From Tenrec ecaudatus (Eukaryota > Chordata > Mammalia > Afrosoricida > Tenrecidae): a DNA stretch of 64,000 nt. Positions 44,484-57,600 of the stretch are shown piece by piece. A model generated the notes under the pieces. The model saw nothing but the letters and a program-made list of their open reading frames with translations, was not told where the DNA came from and did no database searches. The first letter of the stretch is position 1; every line of letters begins with the position of its first letter. Location of the stretch: assembly GCF_050624435.1 (NCBI RefSeq), contig NC_134541.1, forward strand, positions 5,157,983 through 5,221,982, in the 5' to 3' direction. The position numbers and the translations under genes are program-made.

Positions 44484-47400
44484 CTGTGAGGCAAACGGGG
44501 AGGGGTCAAGGGCAGGTGGGCATCACTGGGGGACAGAGCAGCAGGATGAGCCTGAACAGCTAGGTAACAATGTGTTCCCCGACCCCATCTGTAACGTCAG
44601 GTGTAGCAACAATGTTGCTCCTTTGCACAAGCTGTTTTCTCGACCCGGAGAAGCCTCTGTGCTTCCAGGCTCCCTCCTCCAGCGCCTGCCCCCACCCAAG
44701 CCCACCTACTATATGACAAGGAGTGGGACCCCTCTTTGAAATCACTGAGCATCACCCCCCCACTCTGCCATGACACCAGAAGCACTGGATGCTGCCCAGT
44801 GCCCAGGACTGGACACGTGGGCAAAGATGTTCATCAACATAAGATTCCGGATCCACAGAGGGGAAATAAAACAGAACGTTCAACTTTCACAGAACACCGA
44901 TTTTGTGGCACCAAGGAGGGTGGGTGAACCCCTGAAGCGACTGCCCTCAGATCATCTTTAAACCTTAAGCCCGATATATCCCCGAAGTTCTCTTTCCCTA
45001 CAGCCATCAAACGGATCCTAACGCACAGAGACCCTGTGAAAATACAGAGCAGAACGGCCTCTTTCCGTTCACCAGGCTGCAAAAAGCCTCCTCTTCCTCT
45101 CATGGAGTGCCTGAGGGGTTTGAACTGCTGGCCTTGTGGTTAGCAGCCCAGCACTAAACCCACTGTACCACCAGGGCTCCTGGAAGTTCCCCTAAAGCCA
45201 ATAGTATTTCAACTTCATCAGGGGGAAAAAGAAGTCTTCCTTGAACGTTATGCTCTCGAAGAAGTCACTGTTCAGGAGTGCACTGGAGACAGTACCTCGC
45301 GAGGGGAGCCAGAGACCCTGGGGCAGTGAGTCCAGGCTCCTGGGAGGGACCACAGAGAGACCAAGACTGCCCGCAGGGTCACTGAACCATACCCACAGAA
45401 ACGCAAGCTGCCCTATGTTTTGGCCATGTACATGCTCAAAAAATTAAGAAAAAATTTCTGAGAGTTTCAAGATGTCAACGGCAGAGCCACACAGAGGGCA
45501 GGGAGGAGCCTTCTGCATGTCTCGGTCCTTGAGGCCAGAGCCCAGGAGCGAGTCTGTCCCTCTCCCCTGCTCACCTGCCCAGCACACACCGCACCAGGTG
45601 ACAGTCTGTCACCCACTCATTCACCACACCTGTGGTCTTTCTCCTCAAGGAAACTGCCGGCACCATGTGGAATTTCGGGATTTTCTTTCTCCTCGGCCCC
45701 CTCCCCCCACCCCAGCTCCCAATCTGAGCACCAGGAGTGGCTCAGTGAGTTTGTGGGAGGGGCCAACGAGCAGAATAAGCCCCTCTGAGCCATCAACTCC
45801 GGGAGACACCCCCCCACCCCAAAAGCCAAGGGTGCAAGGATGTGGTGGAGGGGGCACAGAGATGGAGGAAATGGGCAAAGTGAGGACCCAATGCAGCCCA
45901 CCTCTGGGAGCAAGGAGAGTCCCAACTGGATCGGAGAACTCGTGAAGCACAAGACGCTATTCAAAAAGAAATGCTTTCCCACCTACACGGCCCCTTCCCC
46001 ACAACCCCCCCACACCCACCCTCCACAGGCAGGTGTGCACAGCAGCACCTCCGAACAGTGGGAAGCCAGAGGGTGGACACTGTCCAGTGTCCTGTACAGC
46101 AGAGCAGAACCGCCCCCATGGGTTTCTGAGGCTGCAACTCTTTACAGGAACAGGAAGTCCATCTTAGGTTTTGAACTGGCAACTCTGCAGATTGCAGCAC
46201 CATGTGTAACCACCACGCCACCAGGGCTCCCGGCGGGCCAGGTTCCCGCTCACACAGTCACAGGAGGAGCCCTGAATCACGCCAGCGAGAGAAGCCAGAG
46301 GCAACTGAGCAGGGGATGCTGTGGCCGGTCTTAGGGCAGCCCAGGATAAGGGGATCCAGAGACAGAAGAGGGTCACTCGTGGAGACGGTGGAGGGGAGTG
46401 ACAGCTAACAGGTGCATGGTTTCCACAGGGACTGCTGAGAAGAAAGCTCCGGGACTGGACAGTGGTGTCGGCTGTGTATCATGAACGACAGACACTCCAC
46501 GTCTCTGAACCGCACTTTAAGAAGGCTACGTGGGACCTGTTCTCCTGCCGTGGACAGTGAATAAAGACAGCCAGAGAAGAATCGGTGATTTGGACCGTGG
46601 TGCTGGTGAAGAATGCTGCGAGGACCGGGACTGCCAGGAGAACCAGCGCATCGTTCTGGAGGAAGCACAGCCAGAGTGCTCCTTAGAGGCACGGTCGGTT
46701 CAAACTGTCTCGTCTACCAGGAGAGACCGGCCCCTGGAGAAGGACGTCATGCTGGGTAAAGTGGGAGAGCAGCGAAAAAGAGGACGGCCCTCAACCAGCT
46801 GGACGGACACAGTGGCTGCATCGATGGGCTCAGATGTCAGAACCACTGCGGGGTGGACAGGGCTGGCCATGTTTCCCTGTAGTACGCGGTCGCTGTACAG
46901 CAGCAGCAGCACAGGACCGTCTGTCTCAGGAGGGTGACTGACAGCATCAGGTGGAATGGGCTGGCTTTACCAAAGGAGCCTGCACGCTTAGCTGCTAACG
47001 GAAGTTGGGAGGTTTGGGTCCCCAGAAGAAAAGCCTGGCAGCAGACTGAAAAAGCCAGTCCGTAAAATCCCTGAGGGCCTGGCTCTGCTCCGATTACCTC
47101 GGGTGGTGGCTGATGAGAAGGCCACCGGTGAATTGGTTTTTCTACCACACCTCCCAGACAAGGGGGCTTCAGAAGTTCATGGGGAAATTTTAGGCTCACA
47201 AGATGCTGAACCTCTCCAGGCTTTCCGGGGCTCCCTTGGGGCCCCTATGTGTGCACAGGGTGAGGCACCATGGGGAGGAATGGGCTATGGGTGGAGCTTG
47301 GTGGACTTAGCAATGACCTCAAGATCCCAGGCTCCCCTGGGACTGGCATCTGGCCAGGCTACTGGCCCTTCCCTGGGCTGGCAGCGCACAGCCAGGCCAC

Positions 47401-48593
47401 ACTTGGCCACACGCCTGAGGGGTCTCCCCACACACACCCCCAACCTCCCTGCCAGCTTCCTGTGCGTGGGGAGCTGCTCTCTCACCACTCACCTCACCCC
47501 TGCTGTCACCTTCCTGGTGGCAGTCCCTGGCAGTTACCACAGCAACAGGCAGCTCCTGGTCACTTTCTGTGGGTTTGTCACAGCCCAGGCTCTCTGGTGA
47601 CCCCTCCTCCCAAGAGCCTCTGCTGCCCTCCCAGCTGGGGTGCAAGACCTGCATATACGCACTGGTACAGCCCCAGCTGGGCAGCAAGGGTGAGCCCGGC
47701 TCTACCCACAGGGCAGGAGCACAAACCCACCCAGCGGCACAGGTGTGGGAGCCCCGGGAGGAGAGCGGCAGAGATTTGATGGCTGACAGGGGGGGGGGGG
47801 GGGCTGCACCGAGACCTAAGACGGGAACCGCATCCCCTGCGCAGGGGTCAGTGAGATGTCCTGAGGGCAGCCAGAGACAGGACTGGACTTCACACGGTGC
47901 CCAGGTCAGGCCTCTGTGCCAACACCCCAACAGGCCCTCCACCCTCAGATCAGACCCCGACCCTAAGACCTTCCAACAGCCCTTTCACCCTCAGACCAGA
48001 CCCAACAGCTTCTGAAACCCTCCAAAGGCTTTCTGCCGTGACTCCCCAACACCCAACAAGGCTTGTACCCTCAGACTAGACCCCCAACCCGCCAACGACC
48101 TCCATGCTGACCCCTCCACTCTCAGACCAGACCTCCACACCCACCCCAGATTACCAGCCCTGACTTGGCTGAGGGCCTTTGCCCTGCCCCTGCCCTGCCT
48201 CCTTCATTTCAAGGACTTTCCACCTTGGGGGTCTTGTCCTCGACTAAACCCTCAGCCTGTCCACCACTCACTCTGGCTCTTGGTCTTCAGGGACCTGTGC
48301 TGAGGAGCCCCCTACAGCCTCTGAGCACTGTCCCCAGGCCATGAACTAGGGGGTGCCTCTGCTCCATGGCAGGTAGGGGCTGCAGGGGTGGGTGCAGCTG
48401 CTGGGACTCATCTCATCCCCCAACTCTACAGATCTCAACAGAGAAGCAAAGGGACCCCCAGGGAGCCTATCTCAGGGCTACCCAACAGCACCACTGTGAC
48501 ACCCCCTATACAGTCAGTGCCCCCGCTGTGTGACACCCCATACACAGTCAGTGCCCCCCATTGTCTCTCACACACAATCAGTGCACCCCACTG

Positions 48594-48629
<36 letters not shown>

Positions 48630-51600
48630 ATGCATGGACCTGGGGAGCATCTTTGTTTGAGGCCATGGATGCAGAGTTCAGAGCCATGTTTGACAGTCCA
48701 GCTCAGTCCATTGGGGCGGGGGTGGGGAGGGGGCGGAGGAGAGAGTAGATGTCCTCAAGAACCAGGGCATTGCCCAGAAGACTCCCCGGTGGGGGGTGTC
48801 ACTCTGGGCCTGGCATGGCCAGCTGGGGTGGGGGGGCTCACCTGCTGCCCTGGCCTGGGGCCGGGGGAGGCACCCTATGATGACCCATTAGCTTTCCAAG
48901 CACGCTGCTGCTGCCTGTCCTCTACAACTGCTCTCAGCCGTGAAGCAGGCACTAGTGGTAGCCCATTTCCCAGAGAGGGAAACTGAGGTTCTGGGAGGGC
49001 TGAGTGACACGCCTGCCACCAGGGAGAGAAGGAGAAGTCGGAGAAGCTACTGCATGCTGCTGAGTCAACAAGGTCAGGGTTCAGACCCGGGTTCCCCGAT
49101 CTGGGGCTCCAGGCAGAGCCCAATGCAGGCTCCTCAGAGCACCCCCTCCCGGAGGGCAGGCAGGGTCTTTCCCACCTGCTCTGAGGCAGTCCTTGGTGCA
49201 CCATGCATGCAGGTGAGGCAGGCTACACCCCTGTCTGCTAGGGCCCAGCATGGGCCTCCCAGCGGCACACAAGATGGGACTGAGGCCGTCCTACAGATGA
49301 GGGGGCAGAGAGTCACACAGAGGGAGCCAGAGGCAGGCACACACAGCTCTGAGAACATTCCTGCAGGGACCCTGGACCCCTCTCACTGAGCCTGCAGACC
49401 AGCTCTGTTTGCACCTGGGCCCCATGTGGATGGCTGAGAGGCAGTCTCCTCCCTCAATCTACCTCTGAGGCCCATGCTTCAACCCAAGCAACTAGCGGGC
49501 CGTCCCAAGCCTCAATGTTCCCATCTACAAAATGGGTTTCACCCGTGGGAGTCGAACTCCACTGCAGGTGTGTGGCCCTCTGCTGTGAGCAGCTTTCTTA
49601 CATGCTCCTTCCCCAGCCCCAGAAACGGAGACCAATTAGGGACACCGAGACACAGGACCACACAGAGGTGAACCACCAAGCTCTGCTGAGAAATCTCAGC
49701 TGAATGTCCAGCTAGCTCAGCTCAGCCAGGGCTGCCCCACTCGTCTGAGAGTCTCCCGGTTCTAGGAGGGGTACCGCCCGGGCCCATGTGCCTCTCTGCG
49801 CAGTCAAAACCTAGTCGCACATCTCCGGAAAGGCAGGGACACCCATGCAGAGACCCCGCCGTCTTCCCACCTCACTGGCACCACTTCCCAGCACCACCTC
49901 TGTCACTCCACCCTCCCCCCCTTGTCGCCCCCACCCCCCAGGTCTCCCTGGCACCACCCTCCAACAACCAGAGGGGTCCAGCCCAGGCCACGTGTAAAAG
50001 GTACTAGTTGAAGACCACCCCACCGTGCAGAGATGCAGGCAGCCACAAACGGCACAACCCGATGGACACAGGCACCTGGCAGAGGCGGCTAGGATCCTCT
50101 GCCCCGTAGGCACTGGGGCAGGCAGCACAGACCCCAGACCACGGTAGGGAGAGGAGGATATTGTGAAGTCCTAAGCCAGCTGTTTACCCTCTGGGGCCAG
50201 AGTTCCGAGGCTCAGTAAAGGCCAGGCCTGGGGGCTGTCCCCCACTGAGGCAGGGTGCTCTCCTCCCTCTAAGCAGCCTGTCACGGCAGGCCACGGCCCA
50301 GTCTCACCACCCAGCAGGCCATGCCGGAAGGGGAACGAGATGAGGTCTCTGCCCCTGCCCACGCAGTACAGCTAGAACCACACAAGACAATGGGGCCAGG
50401 CAGAGGCCTGGGGCCCACGGCACAGCTCTGGTGCTACCAGGCTCGTGAATGCATCTGTCGGTGGGGGAGATAGCCTGGGGCCCAGAGTCACCCCCCTGAG
50501 AATGGAGGAGTCTGAGAGCCCCCCCCACCCCAGGGGACATCCTCAACCAGCCACATTGGCACACTCCTGTCTCGGGGCAAAGCACTCTGTGAACAGGCAG
50601 GTGCAGCCAGGACGCGCTTGCTGATCGCAACGGGCGCCTTTGAAACGGAAACTGAAACAGGCAAATGAGCCCCTTCACTTTTGCTCGTCCCTGGGGGTCC
50701 TTGTCCCCAACTGTGCAGGGACAGGGGGGACCTCTGGAGAGGGGACAGCTGTGGAGAGACAGCACACCCAGGGATGGCTTTGTCCTTGCACCTGGGGCCA
50801 CCCTGGGCAAGGCCTCAAGGGCTGTGAATGGGCGATGGCACCAGAGCCTAGGCTGCAGGACAAGGATCACCTTGCTGGGAGGTTGCGCAGGCCAGAACCA
50901 GAGTCTGGAATTCTCAGCTGTCCAGACCAATTCCTGATCTCCCCAAACACCCCCTACCATAGATGGACATCCTCTCCTTCAAGTAGCCAACACCGCCCAC
51001 TCCCTGCCCACTCCACCCTGCTCACTTCCCCCCACTGCTGCCTGGACTCCAATGTCAGGCCACCTGGCACCACGCTCCAGGAGACCCCGCCCCCCACGCT
51101 CCAGGGAATACTAGCAGATGGAGCAAACACTAAAGAGACCAGTTGGCCACCTGCCTGCCCCCCACAGTCATTCATCTGAAGACCCCAGCCCTGCCCTATG
51201 CCTTCCTGCTGCAACACTGCTCGCATGTCAGCTTCCCCACAGAACCCACCGTGCCACCAACCCAGCCTCCACTGTTCTACCCCCCACCCTCCCCCCACCC
51301 CCTCAGGTGTTCCTGCTTCCTTTCCTGAAAGTGAAACAAGCCTGGTGTCCCAGAGGGCGCTGCCACCCAGCCCCACACCTCTGTGTCGACCTCACTTCCT
51401 GCCTTGCTGGGCAGCACCAGCCTCTGTGACACCAAGCACCTGCTTCCCTGATCCTCCTTCCAGGAGTCCTCAGGGTAGCAGCCACACTCCCCGCACCCAG
51501 AGAGGCCTGCCCACAGGCATGTTCAGACCCCTCCCAGTTAAGCCATCACCATCTCCGGAGGTCACGCAGCTAGTGAGCCCAGGACGGCACAGGCCAGAGT

Positions 51601-54600
51601 AATTCTGCAACACTCAAGATTCCAAACGGACCCCCCACCCCTCCAGGAAGACTTGCCCCAGGCCCCACCCTGTGCACACATAAGTTTTCCGTGGCTGGCT
51701 TCTCTGTGAGACCCGGCTTTTCTGACTCACCAGAGAACCCCCGGGAAAGCGGACATTATTCCTACGAAGGCTTAGCATTCAACATTACTCACCTCCAGTG
51801 AATCAGCCCAACTCACAGCGCCCTACAGGACGGGCCGAACTGCCCCTGTGAGTTTCGGAGACTGCAACCCTTTATGGGAGTGGAAAGTCTCGCCTTTCTC
51901 CTCCTGCGAAGGGCTGGTGGTTTCACACTGCTGACCGAGCCCAGCATGTAACTACAATGCACCCTGGCTCAGGTACATCCAATGTTTTAAAAAAATAAGG
52001 AAATTTACATTGACCCTGCAGCTCTGGGAGATGGACATATTTGATCAGAGCACACGGGAGCAGATGAAGAGGCAGGAGGAGAGAGTGGAGCACAGCCTGG
52101 CCCACCAGGACGTGATGATGATGTTCCTGAGTAGAGCAGCCAGTCAACAGAGAGAACAACATGGCTGGCCCTACTACGAGACATGATGCCCCTCAGTGAT
52201 TAAGGGCGATACAGGGGACAGCACCGGAGACACAGTGTGGGAATTGCACCTGACCTGATCCCACCACACCGAGGCAAATCACTGGGGGAGTGCAGCAGAA
52301 CAGCAAGGGAATGGAGTGGCAAGGTCCCCAGGGAATGCTGAAAGTGGACTTTGGGGCCAGGGCGTGGTGCCCCAACAGACTGGACTGGAAAACGCTCCTA
52401 AGGGCCAGCAAACGATCCCTGAACTAACTACAAGCTTTTCTCTTGTGGACTGTTCTGTTCTGTTCTTTGTCAGTGGTTTGTTTTTGTTGTTTTGTTGTCT
52501 GGTTGTATACTGTTGCTTTGTTTTCCTCTGTCTAGTTTTCGTGCATGTTAGTGACTCCACAGGTCTGTCTGAATAGGACAGGCTGGATGAACTATCTGGA
52601 GGAAAAACAACGGGACCGACAGTTCCGGGGGGACTTGGGGTAGGGGGTGTAAGGAAGTGGTGTTAACAAACCCAGGGACAAGGGAAAAACATGGGACCCC
52701 AAATGGTAGAGAAGGGGGAGTGGCAGGCCTGGTGGGAAATGATCAAGGGTAAGGTTGCTTAGAGAAGAGGTATACTCTAGCCCAGGTGGCGATGAAGCAT
52801 GGTAGTAGGGCAGGAGGAAAGTCAAGGGAGATGGAGAAAAGAGCTAGGTAGGAGTCAAAGGGCATTCATGGAGGTCTAGACAAAGACATGTACATGCAAA
52901 TATATATAGGAGGATGGGGAAATAGATCTGTGTCTATATTTATAGGTCAAGTATTAAGGTGGCGGAAGGACCTTGGGCCTCTACTCAAACACTCCCTCAA
53001 TGCATGAATACCTTCTTTTATTAAATTGGAACTCTATGATGCTCACTCTCCCGACACAACGGCTGGAGCCAAAGTGGGTGAACAAGTAAATGTGGTGAAG
53101 AAAGCTGATGGTGCCCGGCTATCAAAAGAGATAGCATCTGGGGTCTTAAAGGCTTGAAGATAAACAAGCGGCCATCTAGCTCAGAAGCAACAAAGTCCAC
53201 ATGGAAGAACACACCAGCCTGTGTGATCGAGTGGTCCCAAAGGGATCAGTTACCAGGCATCAAAGAACAAAAAATCATATCATTGACTGCACACCTCCAT
53301 GATAGGATCGCTGAAGACAAATGGGTGCATAAGCAAATGTGGTGAAGAAAGCTGATGGTGCCCGGCTATCAAACGAGATAGTGTCTGGGGTCTTAAAGGC
53401 TTGAAGGTGAACAAGCGGCCATCTAGCTCAGAAGCAAATAAGCCCACATGGAAGAAGCACACCGGCCAGTGCGATCACGAGGTGCCCAAGGGACCAGGTA
53501 TAAGGCATCATGCAAAAAAAAAAAAAAGATATAAGTGTGTGTATGTATGTGTATATATGTGTATATGTATATTTATATATGTATATATATATCATATTAA
53601 ATGAAGGGGGAAGTGCAGAGTGGAGACCCAAGGCCCAAGTGTCGGCCAATGGAGATCCCCTCATAGAGGGGTTTAGGAGAGGAGATGGGTTAATTAGGGT
53701 GTGAGGTAGTATCGATGAAGAACACAGCTTTCCCCAGATCCTGGATGCTTCCTCCCCCCAACTACCATGATCCGAATTCTACCTTGCAGGCCTGGATAGG
53801 ACAGAGGCTGTACACTGGTGCATATGAGGGTTGGAGGTACAGGGAATCCAGGGTGGATGATATCTTCAGGACCAAGGGTGTGAGGGATGATGCTGGGAGA
53901 GTGGAGGGTGAGTGGGTTGGAAAGGGGGAACTGATTACAAGGATCCACATGTGACCTCTTCCCTGGGAGAGGGACAGCAGAGAAGGGGGGAAGGGAGACT
54001 CCGGATAGGGCAAGATATGACAAAATAACGATGTATAAATCACCAAGGGCACATGAGGGAGGGGGGAATGGGGAGGGAGGGGAAAAAAAGAGGACCTGAT
54101 GCAAGGGGCTTAAGTGGAGAGCAAATGCCTTGAGAATGATTGGGGCAGGGAATGTATGGATGTGCTTTATACAATTGATGTATGTATATGTATGGATTGT
54201 GGTAAGAGTTGTATGAGTCCCTAATAAAATGTAAAAGAAGAAAAGAGAAAAAAATGATTAGGGCAAAGACTGTACAGATGTGCTTTATACAATTGATGTA
54301 TGTATATGTATGAACTGTGAAAAGAATTGTATGAGCCCCAATAAATTGTTAAAATAAAAAAAATAAGGAAATTCATTGTCGTCGAGTCAGTGCTGGCTCA
54401 CAGTGACCCCACCGGGCAGGGCAGAACGGTGGGTTTCCCAGACTTGAACTCTTCACAGGAGTAGAAAGCCTCATCTTTCTCCCAGGAGCGGCTGGTGGTT
54501 TCAAACTGCTGAACTTTGGTGAGCAGCCCCCTGTGCCCACTGCACCATCAGGACTCTTGTACCCAACATTACACTCATTCACTGCCATCGAGTCGGTGCC

Positions 54601-57600
54601 AACTCATAGCAACCCCATAAGACGGGGGAAAGGGCCGTGGTGGGTTTCTGAGTCAGGAACTGTCCGGGCGCAGGGAGCCCTGTGTCTTTCTCCCACAGCA
54701 CTCTGCATGCGGGAACCCGAGCACTTACGGCAATGCCGCCGACACTGGAGGGGAAACCCCGAGAGAGAGCTGGGGGCTCAAACCCGCCACCTCCCGATCC
54801 TGGATGGTACACCTCGAAGGAAGATGTGCAAGCAAGCAGCGGACTCGAGTGACACTTGAACCAACCAGCACTGACTCACCGGGTGACGGGGTCGGAATGG
54901 AGGCGATGGCACCCACTAGCCTGACAGGCATGCACAGAACACCGCACCCCAAGCAGCACAGCATGGAGTGTCGTCCTTCCCCAGGGCAGCCCGTCCATCT
55001 CTGGGACAGAGCCCCGAGACCCAGAGAACCACACACGGGGTCTTCTCTGCCCACCAGAGGATGAAGCTAAAAGCCAGGAACAGGGAAGTAATGGGAAGAC
55101 ACGGGAAGCTGCAGAAGCCAATGCACCCTACAAAACCACCAACGATCGCCAAGGAAAGGCGGGTGCGCCAGGCCCAGGACTTCGCACAGCAGGTGCTCAA
55201 CTGACATGGAGTGAACAGTTCTGGGAACGGTCCCTTCATGCCTTTGCCACACTGAGGGGACACAGACTGCATCTTCCCACCACCCGAGCCCCTCCCTGGG
55301 ACGAGGGTGCCACTTCTCCCCCAAGGGCTAAGATGTTCTTACAATGGCCCCATGGTGTTTCACAGACACTGCACAGGGGGCTGTGCTTGGGGAGAGGGTC
55401 CCAAACCATCATCAGCCTTGGGGGTGCCATGAGAGGTGACCTCAGAGCCCCAACTCTGCCTCCTCACCCCCAGGTTTGAGCTCAGGACCCTGCTCCGTCA
55501 CCCTGAACCTCTCTGACAAATTCCATGAGCCTCAGGACGGCACTGCAGGGTGGTCCCAAAAGGGTCTCCACTACACAGGCACGGAGGGAAAGGACTGGAC
55601 CTACCCTTGACTGTGGGCTGGCCTATCACAAGAGCACTCCCTAATTGCTAACACCCTGTCTCTTGTCCCCACACCTAGTCAGAGGAGAGCTTGCCGCTGC
55701 AGGCACTGAGCCTAAGCAAGTCCCGGAAGAAAACACAGGGCGGGGAGCTGCACCCAGAGTAGCAGGTGACCCATCAAAAAACACCAGGTAAGGCTGCACA
55801 TGTCACCAGGCTCAGATGAACCTCAGGTGCCACCCACGAGTGCCCTGATGGGAACAGACACCCTCGGATCCAGGGAGCTCCTTGCAGGTCAGATCCAAGT
55901 AGGGCACAGCCCTGTAACTCGCCAAACTGCTGCCCCACAGGTTCTGTGCCCCACTGGCCAGCAGAGGGATGTGTGTCCACCACTTTCTCCCACGGTGACC
56001 AAGCAGGACTGAGGGGCTGGCACAGTAGCTGGCCACCAGCCAGGAATGCCTTCTCCAAACCCCCAGCCTTGGCCACACACACGGCTCTGTGACGGAGACG
56101 GGCCAGGCTGAATGAGGTCCCCATAGAGCCCACTCAACTTTATAAACAGGGCAAAGGGCACCCCAGGAAACAGCCAAGTCTCCAAGTTCCACAGCAGCTC
56201 TGCACCAGAGCCTGGGTCCGAAGCCTTTAGTGCTGATGACAGCTTCTGGCCAGGGGACCAGAAAGCCTAGGGCAAGTTCAGCCATGTAGAAGAGGGGTTA
56301 ACAGCCCCCAGGGTCCGAGCTGCTGGGCATCCAGTCCCCACCGTGCCTGAGCCAACATGGGCCAGGCCTCCAGGCCAGCCGGCAGCTGACTTAATCAGGC
56401 TAAGCTGTGGGCCAATTGGGTGCAAAGACAAAAGGGACGCTGACTGTCCAACTCTCTGGTCAGGCGGTGGGCCTGAACAGAAAGCTGACCAAGTGGCCTG
56501 GCTCTGGCCACGTCAAAACACCCAAGGGGCCCTCCTGCCACCCTGGGGGGGGTCTCTGGAAAGTGGTCCCAGAGAGCATGATTCAGGCGGCTTCAGTTCA
56601 GTGACCTTTGGAAACAGGTAGACAGTCCCTCTGGCCCCTTGTCCCCAGCCCTTGGCAACCAGCCTGCTGATTTTGGGCATGTCCCAAGAGGGTTGACTTA
56701 CAACACAGGGTCCCCGAGAGCGATTGGTGGTGCTACACTGCATGCCCCCAGGAGCCCTGGTGGCCCAGTGGCTATGGGTTGGACGATTGACTACAAGGTC
56801 AGCGGTTTGAAAGCACCAGTTGGTCTGTGGGAGGACGACGGGGCTTTCTGCTCCAGTAGAGAGTTCCGGGCTTGGAAACCCACAGAGGCAGTTCTACCCT
56901 GTCTGGCAGGCTGCTGGAAGCCAGCGACAACTCGGTGACAGAGGCTAGACACTCCACGCAGGCCCTCCTGGAGCTCCCAGGGCCACGAGCAGGAAGAGTT
57001 CAGGGACCCCACCCCAAACAACGGCACCTGGGACACATGGCCTCGGCCACCCTGGACAGGGGCTTTCAGTGGCTGCTTTCTGGAGGCTGGCTGCCAGGCT
57101 TTTCTCCAGGGCGCCGCCGGGCACCCTTGCTGCACCAGCCTTCCCGTTAGAAGCTGAGCGTGCTCAGCGTGTGCCCCACTCGGGATCCTCTCCATCTGCG
57201 AAGGGAGGCCACCAAGAGCCCCCACCCCCGAGGGCTGCTGTGACAAGGGACGACTTGGTGGGGCGGGGCTGGGGCAGCACCTGTCTCACCTGCTGGGCTC
57301 TACCTTCTGATTGTCACTCCGCTTCTCACATAAGGGAACTAGGGGCTCTAGAAGGGCATTAAGTGGCAGATCCAGGATTCGAACCCGGAGCTGTAGACTC
57401 CAGACAACAAGTACTGGAGCCCCAGCTGGGAGGGAACATCATTTTAGCAGGAAGAGCAGCTCCCCATGGTGGCTTACTTCAGGGCAGGGCTACACACCCC
57501 CACCCCAAGCCCCTGGCTGCACCCCGAGAAGGGAGCTCAGACAGCTTGAGAGAAATATCCCCTCACATGGCCTGACAGGTGTCCCCAACACCTCCTGAGA

